A stretch of 64,000 nucleotides of DNA from CAMPJU01 sp036675265 (GTDB lineage Bacteria; Pseudomonadota; Gammaproteobacteria; Xanthomonadales; Xanthomonadaceae). Below the pieces are notes generated by a model that ran no database searches, was not told the origin of the DNA, and saw only the letters and a list, made by a program, of their open reading frames with translations. Positions within the stretch are counted from its first letter, which is position 1, and each line of letters starts with the position of its first letter. Location: the NCBI GenBank assembly GCA_036675265.1, contig JAKFFJ010000088.1, forward strand, positions 36,484-100,483, written 5' to 3'. Positions 11,619 through 19,592 of the stretch are shown piece by piece. Made by a program: the position numbers and the translations under genes.

Positions 11619-12437
11619 TCAGAAGCCCAGCATGTCCTTGCCCAGCGCGAACGCCGGCAACGCCGCGACCATGCCGTCGACGCGGTCCAGCAGGCCACCG
11701 TGGCCGGGGATCAGGTTGCTCGAGTCCTTCACCCCGGCCTGCCGCTTGAGCAGGCTCTCGAACAGGTCGCCGACGACCGAGAACAGCACGGCCACCAGCG
11801 CCACCAGCGCGACCGCCGGCAGTTGCCCGGGCGTCGCCCCGGCGAACACCGCGACCACCAGGCCAAGCGCCACGCCGGCGACCACGCCGCCGACCAGGCC
11901 CTCGACCGTCTTGTTGGGACTGATGCGCGGCGCGAGCTTGCGCCGGCCGAACTTGCGTCCGGCGAAGTACGCGCCGGTGTCGGCCGCCCAGACGATCGCC
12001 AGGGCCACCAGCAACCACCGGTGCCCGTGCGGCTGGTCGCCGTGGATGATCGCGACCGCGCACCACGCCGGGACGATGGCCAGCGTGCCCGCCGCCAGCT
12101 TCGCCGTCCGCGCGTCGAACGAGAACCGGTTCAGCCAGGAAATCGACGCCAGCCACCACAGCACGCCGGCGACGACCATCAGCTGCAGCAGCACCCAGCT
12201 GAACCCCGCACTGGTGCGCGAGGCCCAGACCAGGGCGACGATCAGCGCCAGGTTGGCCACCAGCAACACCGCCTGCGCCAGTCCGTCCTCGACCCCGGAC
12301 AGGCGCAGCCACTCCCACAGGGCGACCAGGAACGCGATGGCCGCGAACGCCGTCAGCCACGAGGTGGGCAGGAACAGCACCGCCGCGATCGTGATCGGGG
12401 CCATGATCAGCGCGGTCAGGGTGCGCAGCTTGGTCAT
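11619..12437 (-). CDS. cdsA: Phosphatidate cytidylyltransferase
   Basis: Makes CDP-diacylglycerol, the branch point for phospholipid head groups. The 272 aa polytopic membrane protein has about eight hydrophobic segments. Near its C-terminus is the CDP-DAG synthase signature: SLLKRQAGVKDSSNLI followed by PGHGGLLDRVDG. The ATG (MTKLRTLTA) overlaps the uppS stop as ATGA. The frame stays open upstream into uppS, but that part does not resemble the family, so the internal ATG is preferred. Confidence 0.95.
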   Translation of the reverse strand: MTKLRTLTALIMAPITIAAVLFLPTSWLTAFAAIAFLVALWEWLRLSGVEDGLAQAVLLVANLALIVALVWASRTSAGFSWVLLQLMVVAGVLWWLASISWLNRFSFDARTAKLAAGTLAIVPAWCAVAIIHGDQPHGHRWLLVALAIVWAADTGAYFAGRKFGRRKLAPRISPNKTVEGLVGGVVAGVALGLVVAVFAGATPGQLPAVALVALVAVLFSVVGDLFESLLKRQAGVKDSSNLIPGHGGLLDRVDGMVAALPAFALGKDMLGF

Positions 12438-13213
12438 GCGGGAGTCTCGTCGGAGGCCGGGCGTAGCTGCGCGCCCGTGAGGCCGAATCGGCGCTCGCGC
12501 CGGGCGTAGTCGTCCAGCGCGCGCTGCAGTGTCGCCGCATCCAGCTCGGGCCACAACGTATCGGTGAACCAGAGTTCGGTGTAGGCCAGTTGCCAGAGCA
12601 GGAAATTGCTGACGCGGTGCTCGCCGCCGGTCCGGATGAAGAGGTCCGGCGCGGGCAGGTCGGCCAGTGCGACGTGGCGCGCCATGGCGGCCTCGTCGAT
12701 GTCGGCGGCCCGCAGCCGGCCGGCCTCGACCTCGCCTGCCAGCGCGCGCGCGGCGGCCGCGATGTCCTGGCGGCCGCCGTAGCTCGCCGCGATGACCAGC
12801 TGCAGGCGGTCGTTGCCCAGGGTCATCGCCTCGGCGGCGTCCATGCGCGACTGGATCGCATCGCCGAACCGGTCCCGCTCGCCGATGAACCGCACGCGCA
12901 CGCCGCGGCGGTGGAGTTCGCCGACCTCGCGGTCGAGCGCGTTCATGAACAGCTTCATCAGGGCGCCGACCTCGTCCTCCGGCCGGCCCCAGTTCTCGCT
13001 GGAGAAGGCGAACAGGGTCAGCGCGCCGATGCCGCGCGCCAGGCAGAAGTCGATGCAGGTGTTGACCGCGCGCGCGCCGGCGCGGTGGCCGATGACGCGG
13101 GGCCGGCGGCGCTGCTCCGCCCAGCGCCCGTTGCCGTCCATGATGACGGCGAGGTGGCGGGGGACGCGCCGGGTGACAGCGGGCCGGGCGACCGCGGGCG
13201 TGCCGGGTTCCAC
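12434..13213 (-). CDS. uppS: Undecaprenyl diphosphate synthase
   Basis: Cis-prenyltransferase that makes the C55 lipid carrier for peptidoglycan and O-antigen. The conserved start of the domain, HLAVIMDGNGRWAEQR, has the catalytic Asp. Later are LTLFAFSSENWGRP and LFIRTGGEHRVSNFLLWQ, the substrate-binding Arg-rich region. The start is taken as GTG (VEPGTPAV), 2 nt after the frr stop, giving 259 aa, close to the usual 250. It is coupled to cdsA. Confidence 0.95.
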   Translation of the reverse strand: MEPGTPAVARPAVTRRVPRHLAVIMDGNGRWAEQRRRPRVIGHRAGARAVNTCIDFCLARGIGALTLFAFSSENWGRPEDEVGALMKLFMNALDREVGELHRRGVRVRFIGERDRFGDAIQSRMDAAEAMTLGNDRLQLVIAASYGGRQDIAAAARALAGEVEAGRLRAADIDEAAMARHVALADLPAPDLFIRTGGEHRVSNFLLWQLAYTELWFTDTLWPELDAATLQRALDDYARRERRFGLTGAQLRPASDETPA

Positions 13214-13215
13214 GC

Positions 13216-13773
13216 TCAGACCGCCATCAACTCCTGTTCCTTCGCCCTGACCACGTCGTCGACGTCCTTGATCGCCTTGTCGGTCAGCTTCTGGATGTCG
13301 TCCTCGGCCCGGCGCACCTCGTCCTCGGTGACCTGCTTGTCCTTCAGCAGTTCCTTGACCTGGTGGTTGGCGTCGCGGCGGATGTTGCGGATCGCGATCT
13401 TGGCGTCCTCGCCGCCCGCGTGGACGTGCTTGGACAGGTCGCGGCGGCGCTCCTCGGTGAGGGCCGGGATGTTGATGCGGATGACGGTGCCCGCGGTGTT
13501 GGGGGTCAGGCCGAGGTCGGACCCCAGGATCGCCTTCTCGACCGGGGAGACCATCTGCTTCTCCCACGGGGTGATGGTGAGCGAGCGGGCGTCGGTCACG
13601 GCGATGCTGGCCACCTGGGACAGCGGCATGTCGGCGCCGTAGTAGTTCACCTTGAGGTGTTCGACCAGGGCGGTGGAGGCGCGCCCCGTGCGCAGCTTCG
13701 TGAGGTCGTGGCGGAAGGCCTCGACGCTCTTGTGCATCCGGGTCTCGGCGTCTTTCGTGATGTCGCTGAGCAT
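13216..13773 (-). CDS. frr: Ribosome recycling factor
   Basis: With EF-G, splits post-termination ribosomes. The 185 aa protein begins MLSDITKDAETRMHKSVEA and contains LRTGRASTALVEHLKVNYYG and the C-terminal helix KLTDKAIKDVDDVVRAKEQEL. This is the standard RRF length. A longer in-frame start exists 14 codons upstream, but the family starts here. frr is first in the continuous envelope operon; a 48-nt gap separates it from the CDF transporter gene upstream. Confidence 0.97.
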   Translation of the reverse strand: MLSDITKDAETRMHKSVEAFRHDLTKLRTGRASTALVEHLKVNYYGADMPLSQVASIAVTDARSLTITPWEKQMVSPVEKAILGSDLGLTPNTAGTVIRINIPALTEERRRDLSKHVHAGGEDAKIAIRNIRRDANHQVKELLKDKQVTEDEVRRAEDDIQKLTDKAIKDVDDVVRAKEQELMAV

Positions 13774-13821
13774 CGCGGGCTCCGGCTGGTTCGTAGCCGA
13801 CGGATTATAGGGCAAGGCCCG

Positions 13822-14727
13822 TCAGTGGCCCCCGTGCGGGGCGTTGTCGTGCCGGTCGTGGCCGCAGTCGGTGCCGCGCTCGATCTGCAGGGTGGGGTGG
13901 TTGATGCCGAAGCGCGCGTCGAGCGCCTGGACCACCGCGTCGATGAAGCCGTCGTGCCCGGTGTCGTCCGGCCGTACCAGGTGCGCGGTCATCGCGACTT
14001 CGCCCGCGCCCAGCGACCAGATGTGCAGGTGGTGGACCGTCGAGACGCCGGGCTGCGCCATCAGGAAGTCGCGCACCTCGGCGGGGCGAATGCCGGTCGG
14101 GACTGCGTCCATCGCCGCATTGAAGGCATCGCGCAGCAACGCGAACGCACCGACCGCGACCACCACGCCGACCAGCAGCGCCGTGGCCGGGTCCAGCCAG
14201 TGCCAGTCCAGTGCGAGGATGCCGAACCCGGCGACCACGGCGGCCAGCGACACCGCGGCGTCCGCCACCAGGTGGAGGAACGCGCCGCGCCGGTTGAGGT
14301 CCTGCGCATGCCCGCCACGCACGAACCAGGCCGCGCCCAGGTTCACCACGATGCCGAGGCCGGCGACGAGCATCACCGGCAACCCCGGCACCGGGGGCGG
14401 TTCGGCGAAGCGCCGCAACGCTTCCCAGCCAAGCGCGCCGGCGAATCCGACCAGCAGCAGCGCGTTGGCGAGCGGCGAGAGCAGGGTGGCGCGGCGCCAG
14501 CCGTAGGTGTGGCGCTCGGTCGGCGCGCGCTTGGCCACGACGGCCGCGGCCCACGCCAGGCCCAGGCCGAGCACGTCGCCGAGGTTGTGCAACGCATCGG
14601 ACAGCAGCGCCAGCGAATTGGTGGCGAACCCGTATCCCGCCTCCACGACGGTGTACGCCAGGTTGATCAGCGTCACCCATGCGAACGCGCGGGTGGTGCT
14701 GTCGTGTGCGTGGTCGTGGCGGTGCAT
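13822..14727 (-). CDS. CDF-family cation efflux transporter (CzcD/ZitB type)
   Basis: Proton-driven exporter, probably of Zn(II) and related divalent metals, in the inner membrane. The 301 aa protein has a short His-rich N-terminus (HRHDHAHD), about six membrane helices and the helix-2 metal site in LALLSDALHNLGDVLGLGLAW. The matching site in helix 5 lies in FLHLVADAAVSLAAVVAG. A cytoplasmic C-terminal domain contains VHHLHIWSLGAGEVAMTAHL, and the tail is rich in His and Asp. It sits between pyrH and frr, which are usually neighbours, and a family A repeat separates it from pyrH. The metal specificity is inferred from the family only. Confidence 0.88.
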   Translation of the reverse strand: MHRHDHAHDSTTRAFAWVTLINLAYTVVEAGYGFATNSLALLSDALHNLGDVLGLGLAWAAAVVAKRAPTERHTYGWRRATLLSPLANALLLVGFAGALGWEALRRFAEPPPVPGLPVMLVAGLGIVVNLGAAWFVRGGHAQDLNRRGAFLHLVADAAVSLAAVVAGFGILALDWHWLDPATALLVGVVVAVGAFALLRDAFNAAMDAVPTGIRPAEVRDFLMAQPGVSTVHHLHIWSLGAGEVAMTAHLVRPDDTGHDGFIDAVVQALDARFGINHPTLQIERGTDCGHDRHDNAPHGGH

Positions 14728-14740
14728 GCGGTGCGACCCC

Positions 14741-14764
14741 TGTGGGAGCCGCCATGGCGGCGAA
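14741..14764. repeat. Palindromic repeat family A, single copy
   Basis: The unit TGTGGGAGCCGCCATGGCGG continues with CGAA and contains the perfect 14-bp palindrome GCCGCCATGGCGGC at 14748-14761. It fills the 40-nt gap between pyrH and the CDF gene. Full or degenerate copies occur at 20713, 20751, 32952, 39635, 43294, 44335, 56601 and 56641. The size and palindrome resemble REP elements. Confidence 0.85.
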
Positions 14765-14767
14765 CGG

Positions 14768-15487
14768 TTACTTCCGGGCGGTGACCAGCGTGCCGACTTC
14801 CTCGCCCTGCAGGATCCGCAGCAGCGTGCCGGGCTGGGCCATGTCGAAGATGCGCAGTGGCATCTCGCTGTCGCGGCACAGGGCGAATGCGGCGGTGTCC
14901 ATGACCTGGAGGTCGCGCGCCAGCACCTCCTCGTAGGTCAGGCGCTCGTAGCGCGTGGCGTCGGCGTGCTTCTTCGGGTCCTTGTCGTACACGCCGTCGA
15001 CCTTGGTGGCCTTCAGCAGCAGGTCCGCGCCGATCTCGATCGCGCGCAGCGCGGCGCCGGAGTCGGTGGTGAAGAACGGGTTGCCGGTGCCCGCGGCGAA
15101 GATCACCAGCCGGCCCTTCTCCAGGTGCCGGATCGCGCGGCGCCGGATGTAGTCCTCGCACACGTCGTTGATCTTCAGCGCGCTCATCACCCGCGCCTTG
15201 CCACCGAGTTTCTCGAGCGCATCCTGCATCGCCAGCGCGTTGATCACCGTGGCGAGCATGCCCATGTGGTCGCCGGTCACGCGGTCCATGCCGGCCGCGG
15301 CCAGCCCTGCGCCCCGGAAGATGTTGCCGCCGCCGATGACCAGCGCGACCTCGGCGCCGGCCCCCTGGGCCTCGATGACCTCGCGCGCCAGCCGGCCCAG
15401 GACCTTCGGGTCGATGCCGTAGTCCTCTTCACCCATCAACGCCTCGCCGGACAGCTTGAGCAGGACGCGGCGGAAGGCGAGGGGCAT
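14768..15487 (-). CDS. pyrH: UMP kinase
   Basis: Phosphorylates UMP to UDP in pyrimidine nucleotide synthesis. The 239 aa amino-acid-kinase fold protein has the RVLLKLSGEALMGEE start. IGGGNIFRG and the DHMGMLATVINALAMQDAL helix follow, then AAGTGNPFFTTDSGAALRA and the LLLKATKVDGVYDKDP segment. A TAGAAT hexamer at 15517-15522 on the minus strand could be its -10, though no good -35 is visible. Most relatives have pyrH directly after tsf; here a plus-strand module lies between. Confidence 0.97.
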   Translation of the reverse strand: MPLAFRRVLLKLSGEALMGEEDYGIDPKVLGRLAREVIEAQGAGAEVALVIGGGNIFRGAGLAAAGMDRVTGDHMGMLATVINALAMQDALEKLGGKARVMSALKINDVCEDYIRRRAIRHLEKGRLVIFAAGTGNPFFTTDSGAALRAIEIGADLLLKATKVDGVYDKDPKKHADATRYERLTYEEVLARDLQVMDTAAFALCRDSEMPLRIFDMAQPGTLLRILQGEEVGTLVTARK

Positions 15488-15626
15488 GGGCGGGGCTCCG
15501 TCAGGGGATCGCGTCGATTCTAGCCGATGGCCCCATCCGCGCCGCCCGCTCCATCCGCCGCGGCCTGCCGGCCGCGCCAGGCCCCGGAACGCCGACCACC
15601 GGGATGCTTTCCACCGAACGCGTGCA

Positions 15627-16106
15627 ATGCGGCGTATGGTGATCCATGAGATCTTTCACGGCTGGCGACTGATTCCCGTGGCACCGCCAGACAGCCACCA
15701 GGTTGCCGTGACGCTGGCACGGCACGTAAGCGAGGGCGCGGACGCGGTTCGCGTCGCCGACCACGTCGTCGCGGTGTGGCAGCGAACCGATGATGCCCTG
15801 GCCCCGATCATCGGGTCGCAAGGCGTCGCTGCGCTCTACAGGCGCAGCCTCCACCTGGCCGCCCCGGCCCACCCCTGGCTGGCAGGCCTCCGGGAGGCAG
15901 ACACGACCCCCGTCGACGCATCGGCGTTGCGCTCCGCCCTCGTGCAACAGGAGCCTGCCGCGGCGGCCGCCGGCGCGGGCGCGTTGCTCCAGGCCTTCCA
16001 CGAGTTGCTGGCCAGCCTCGTCGGTCCCTCGCTCACCAGGCGGCTGCTCGCTGCCGCCTGGGACCTCCCTGCAAGCGGCTCGTCCGCACAAGGCACATCG
16101 CCATGA
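15627..16106 (+). CDS. Unknown protein, first gene of the KaiC/kinase module
   Basis: A 159 aa soluble protein I do not recognise. From about residue 30 it is Ala-rich and mainly helical, with VADHVVAVWQRTDDALAPII, GVAALYRRSLHLAAPAHPWL and LLQAFHELLASLVGPSLTRR, so a small helical bundle is likely. There is no signal peptide, membrane segment or metal motif. Starts at 15627 (MRRMVIHE) or 15636 (MVIHE) are both possible and neither has a clear Shine-Dalgarno sequence. Its stop overlaps the KaiC-like start as ATGA, so it is almost certainly co-translated. By position it may be a regulator or partner of the ATPase. Confidence 0.7.
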   Translation: MRRMVIHEIFHGWRLIPVAPPDSHQVAVTLARHVSEGADAVRVADHVVAVWQRTDDALAPIIGSQGVAALYRRSLHLAAPAHPWLAGLREADTTPVDASALRSALVQQEPAAAAAGAGALLQAFHELLASLVGPSLTRRLLAAAWDLPASGSSAQGTSP

Positions 16107-17611
16107 CGAAAATGACCATCAAACGCCTGGAAACCGGCGTCCCCGGCCTGGACGAGGTGCTTGGTGGCGGCCTGCCGGAATTCTCCTTCAACCTGATCGC
16201 TGGTCCGCCCGGCTCGGGCAAGACCACGCTGGCCCACCAGATGATGTTCACGCTGGCGACCGAGGAACGACCGGCGTTGTACTTCACCATCCTCGGCGAG
16301 CCGCCGCTGAAGATGCTGCGCTACCAGCAGCAGTTCGAGTTCTTCGACGGCGAGGCGATCAACCGTTCGGTCCGCTTCATCAACCTCTCCGAACACACCG
16401 TGACGGGCGACCTCGACATGGTGCTCGCGCGCATCGTGGAGGCGATGGAGGCCTACGGGCCGGCACTGGTCTTCGTGGATTCGTTCCGCTCCGTGGTGCT
16501 GGCCACCTCGGCGCAGGGCCACCCGGACAACAAGCTGCAGCAGTTCGTGCAGCAGCTGGGCATGGTGATGACGACTTGGCAGGCGACGAGCTTCCTGATC
16601 GGGGAGTACTTCACCGACATGGACCCCAATCCGATCTTCACCGTCGCCGACGGACTGGTCTGGATGCGCCAGAGCGTGGAGCGCAACACGATGGTGCGGA
16701 AGCTGGAGATCATGAAGATGCGCGGCCAGCCGACCTTGCCGGGGTTGCACACCTTCCGCATCGACTCGGGCGGGATCAGGGTCTTCGCGCCCGCGCGCCG
16801 CGAGTCCGCCCCGATCGACGCCAAGGGGGAGGCAGCGGAACCGGGGCCCCGGTTGCAGATGGGCGTGCCGAAGCTCGACGAGATGCTGGGCGGAGGACTG
16901 CCGCGCGGCTACTCGATGCTGGTGGCGGGTCCGTCGGGCTCGGGGAAGAGCATGCTCGCGGCGGCCTTCCTGGCCGAGGGCGCGCGTCGTGGCGAGACCG
17001 GCGTCATCGCCTGCTTCGAGCAGCGACCCGATTGCAGGCGCAACCGGACCGTCGCGACGCTGATCGACACAGGCAACGTCGGCCTGGTGGACACCCGCGC
17101 GCCGGACCTGTCGATCGACGAGACGGTGCTGCTGATCCTGCGGGAAGTCGCGCGGTTGAAGGCGACCCGGCTCGTGATCGATTCGCTCTCCGGTTTCGAG
17201 CTGTCGCTGGCGCCGACGTTCCAGCACGAGTTCAGGGAGAACCTCCTGCGCATGGTCACCGCGCTGGCCGCCACCGGGATCACGGTGCTGATGACGTCCG
17301 AGCTGGAGGACCGCTACACCGACCTGCGCTTCAGTCCCTATGGCAGCGCCTTCCTCACCGACGCGATCATCGTCCAGCGCTACATCGAGCTCGACAGCCG
17401 GCTGCGGCGGGTGATGGCCGTGGTCAAGATGCGGGCCAGCGCGCATTCGAACGAATTGCGCGAGTACACGATCGACGGGGATGGCATCCGGATCGGCGGG
17501 ATGCTCGCCGACCAGGAAGGGCTGCTGGGCGGCAGGCCGACGCGGAAGGGCGCCGACGATCTGCCCTTTGCGATCGACGACCCCGGCGGGGGGGTGAGGT
17601 GGCCGCAGTGA
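16103..17611 (+). CDS. KaiC-like RecA-superfamily ATPase with two tandem domains
   Basis: A 502 aa protein with two KaiC domains, each opening with the same motif: TGVPGLDEVLGGGLP (11-25) and MGVPKLDEMLGGGLPRGYSM (253-272). Walker A boxes are GPPGSGKT (34-41) and GPSGSGKS (276-283). Walker B strands are ALVFVDS (121-127) and LVIDS (358-361). KaiC-family proteins outside cyanobacteria act as ATPases in signalling, often beside histidine kinases. No KaiB or KaiA gene is nearby, so a circadian oscillator is not supported. It overlaps both neighbours by 4 nt (ATGA, GTGA), forming one translational unit. Function beyond ATP-dependent signalling is inference. Confidence 0.9.
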   Translation: MTKMTIKRLETGVPGLDEVLGGGLPEFSFNLIAGPPGSGKTTLAHQMMFTLATEERPALYFTILGEPPLKMLRYQQQFEFFDGEAINRSVRFINLSEHTVTGDLDMVLARIVEAMEAYGPALVFVDSFRSVVLATSAQGHPDNKLQQFVQQLGMVMTTWQATSFLIGEYFTDMDPNPIFTVADGLVWMRQSVERNTMVRKLEIMKMRGQPTLPGLHTFRIDSGGIRVFAPARRESAPIDAKGEAAEPGPRLQMGVPKLDEMLGGGLPRGYSMLVAGPSGSGKSMLAAAFLAEGARRGETGVIACFEQRPDCRRNRTVATLIDTGNVGLVDTRAPDLSIDETVLLILREVARLKATRLVIDSLSGFELSLAPTFQHEFRENLLRMVTALAATGITVLMTSELEDRYTDLRFSPYGSAFLTDAIIVQRYIELDSRLRRVMAVVKMRASAHSNELREYTIDGDGIRIGGMLADQEGLLGGRPTRKGADDLPFAIDDPGGGVRWPQ

Positions 17612-18546
17612 ACACGCCTCCACCCGGCAACGGGAAGCCCGGGTTGGACCGCCGCCAGGTCGCGCAGCTGGTGGAGGCGAACGAGCAACTGGTGCGCTCG
17701 GCGCTCCGGTCGCAGGCCCGGGCGGATGACTGCGCCGCCGAACTCGCGGCACACCAGTCCTCGGCAGAGCTGGAGCGCCGGCTGGTCGAACTGCGGGAAG
17801 CGAACCAGCAGCTGGTGCTGAGCGCGCTCGATGCCCGCCAGCTCCTGGCCGCGGCCGAACAGGCGCGCGCAAGGCAGAAGGATTTCCTGGCAGTGGCGGC
17901 GCACGAATTGCGCAACCCGCTGTCCTCCATCAGCCTCGCCTGGTCGATGCTGGCAAGGCCGGAGGACAAGGATGCCGCGCGGACGCAGGCGATCGTCGGC
18001 CGCCAGGTCATGCACATGCAGCGCCTGATCGACGACATGCTCGACCTCGCCCGCGCCCGCAGCGGCAAGCTGCGGCTCGTGCGGCGGAAGGTGGACCTTG
18101 CCGGCCTGGTCGAGGAAGTGGTGTTCACCTGCAGCCCGGCGATGGAGAAGCGACGGCAGCACTTCAGCGTTCGCATGCCGCCGCGGGTTCCCGAGCTCGA
18201 AGGCGATGCGCTGCGTCTCGCGCAGGTGTTCAGCAACCTGCTCGTCAATGCCTGCAAGTTCACGCCAGAAGGCGGTCGGATCGACCTGGTGGTCGAACCG
18301 ACCGGGGATTCGGTGATCGTGGCGGTTTCCGACAGCGGCATCGGCATCACGGCCGAGGCCATGCCCGACGTGTTCGAGCCGTTCGTGCAGGACCGCCATG
18401 CCATCGGGTTCAGCGGCACCGGCCTGGGCATCGGCCTGACCGTCGTCCGCGAACTGGTCGAAGCCCACGGCGGAACCGTCACCGCCAGCAGCGATGGCAC
18501 GGGGCTCGGCAGCCGGTTCGTGGTCACCCTGCCAGTCACGCGCTGA
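17608..18546 (+). CDS. Cytoplasmic sensor histidine kinase
   Basis: A 312 aa kinase with no membrane segments. An N-terminal coiled-coil-like part (about 15-95) contains two similar segments, VEANEQLVRSAL and LREANQQLVLSAL. The DHp H-box FLAVAAHELRNPLSSIS has His99. The ATPase domain shows the N-box FSNLLVNACKF (Asn214), G1 DSGIG (242-246) and G2 GTGLGIGL (270-277). GTG is the start because it overlaps the KaiC-like stop as GTGA. No receiver domain or cognate regulator is present in the window. The input is probably the adjacent KaiC-like ATPase, since the kinase has no sensing domain of its own. Confidence 0.9.
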   Translation: MNTPPPGNGKPGLDRRQVAQLVEANEQLVRSALRSQARADDCAAELAAHQSSAELERRLVELREANQQLVLSALDARQLLAAAEQARARQKDFLAVAAHELRNPLSSISLAWSMLARPEDKDAARTQAIVGRQVMHMQRLIDDMLDLARARSGKLRLVRRKVDLAGLVEEVVFTCSPAMEKRRQHFSVRMPPRVPELEGDALRLAQVFSNLLVNACKFTPEGGRIDLVVEPTGDSVIVAVSDSGIGITAEAMPDVFEPFVQDRHAIGFSGTGLGIGLTVVRELVEAHGGTVTASSDGTGLGSRFVVTLPVTR

Positions 18547-18570
18547 TCGCCTGCCGGCGCGACATCCCAT

Positions 18571-18600
18571 GAAAAAACCCGCGCGGGCGCGGGTTCCTTC
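18571..18600 (-). terminator. Rho-independent terminator of the rpsB-tsf transcript
   Basis: On the minus strand an inverted repeat, AACCCGCGC / GCGCGGGTT, with a very short loop is followed by a run of T (the AAAAAA at 18572-18577 on the plus strand). It lies between the tsf stop (18624) and the convergent histidine kinase stop (18546). It ends tsf transcription and protects the opposite operon. On the plus strand the stem has no T run. Confidence 0.8.
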
Positions 18601-18623
18601 GTTACCTGGCGGGGGCCTGGCGG

Positions 18624-19499
18624 TTACGCCAGCCCGGCCTGCTTCATGACTTCGGCGTGGAAGTCGTCGGCCTGTTTCTCGATGCCCTCGCCGACGGCCA
18701 GGCGCACGAACTGCAGCACCTGCGCGCCGGCGGCCTTCAGCGCCTGCTCCACGGTCTGGTTGGTGTCCAGCACGTAGGGCTGGCCGGTCAGGCACAGCTC
18801 GTTGACGGTCTTGGCCACCTTGCCGGAGATCATCTTCTCGATGATGTCGGCGGGCTTGTTGGTGTCCTTGACCTGGGCCAGCGCGATTTCCTTCTCGCGC
18901 GCGACGAAGTCGGCCGGGACGTGCGCGGGCGAGATGTACGGCGGGTTCATCGCGGCGATGTGCATCGCCAGCCCGCGCGCCAGTTCGGCATTGCCGCCCT
19001 GGACCTCGACCAGCACGCCGATGCGGCCGCCGTGCACGTACGCGCCGACGGTCTTGTCGCTGTCGATGCGGGCCATGCGCCGGACCTGCACGTTCTCGCC
19101 GACCTTCGACACGAGCCACGCGCGGCCTTCCTCGACGGTCTTGCCGTAGGACGTCGCCGCGGCCTTCAGCGCATCGACGTCGTCCGCGCCGCTCGCCAGG
19201 GCGGTCTTCGCGACCTCCTCGGCGAACTTGACGAAGTTCTCGTCCTTGGCGACGAAGTCCGTCTCGGAATTGACCTCGACCAGCACGGCCTTGCCGGCGT
19301 CCTGGGCGGACACGATGCGACCTTCCGCGGCGATGCGGCTGGCCTTCTTGTCGGCCTTGGCCAGGCCGGTCTTGCGCAGCCAGTCGGCGGCGGCCTCGAT
19401 GTCGCCGTTGTTCTCGGTGAGTGCCTTCTTGCACTCCATCATGCCCGCGCCGGTGCGCTCGCGCAGTTCCTTGACGAGCGAAGCGGTGATCTCTGCCAT
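18624..19499 (-). CDS. tsf: Translation elongation factor Ts
   Basis: Guanine nucleotide exchange factor for EF-Tu. The 291 aa protein starts MAEITASLVKELRERTGAGM, the UBA-like N-terminal module. The conserved core NSETDFVAKDENFV follows, then AMHIAAMNPPYISPAHVP. It lies 93 nt downstream of rpsB. That spacer is filled by a pair of family B repeats able to form hairpins. A terminator follows the stop. Confidence 0.97.
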   Translation of the reverse strand: MAEITASLVKELRERTGAGMMECKKALTENNGDIEAAADWLRKTGLAKADKKASRIAAEGRIVSAQDAGKAVLVEVNSETDFVAKDENFVKFAEEVAKTALASGADDVDALKAAATSYGKTVEEGRAWLVSKVGENVQVRRMARIDSDKTVGAYVHGGRIGVLVEVQGGNAELARGLAMHIAAMNPPYISPAHVPADFVAREKEIALAQVKDTNKPADIIEKMISGKVAKTVNELCLTGQPYVLDTNQTVEQALKAAGAQVLQFVRLAVGEGIEKQADDFHAEVMKQAGLA

Positions 19500-19527
19500 G
19501 GGGGATACCCTCGTTGAAATTGAAATG

Positions 19528-19586
19528 CGTCGTCCCCGCGGAGGCGGGGACCCAGGCGCTGGATTCCCGCCTGCGCGGGAATGACG
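19528..19586. repeat. Inverted pair of family B repeats between rpsB and tsf
   Basis: A variant unit, GTCCCCGCGGAGGCGGGGAC, lies at 19532-19551. A unit in the opposite orientation, GGATTCCCGCCTGCGCGGGAATGAC, spans 19561-19585. Each is a hairpin on its own. Together they occupy nearly the whole rpsB-tsf spacer, where many bacteria keep an attenuator that sets the S2 to EF-Ts ratio. Confidence 0.8.
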
Positions 19587-19592
19587 AAACGG

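Noticed and set aside
16103..17611. Circadian KaiABC clock
   Set aside because: No kaiA or kaiB gene is present in the window, and double-domain KaiC relatives are common signalling ATPases in non-cyanobacteria.
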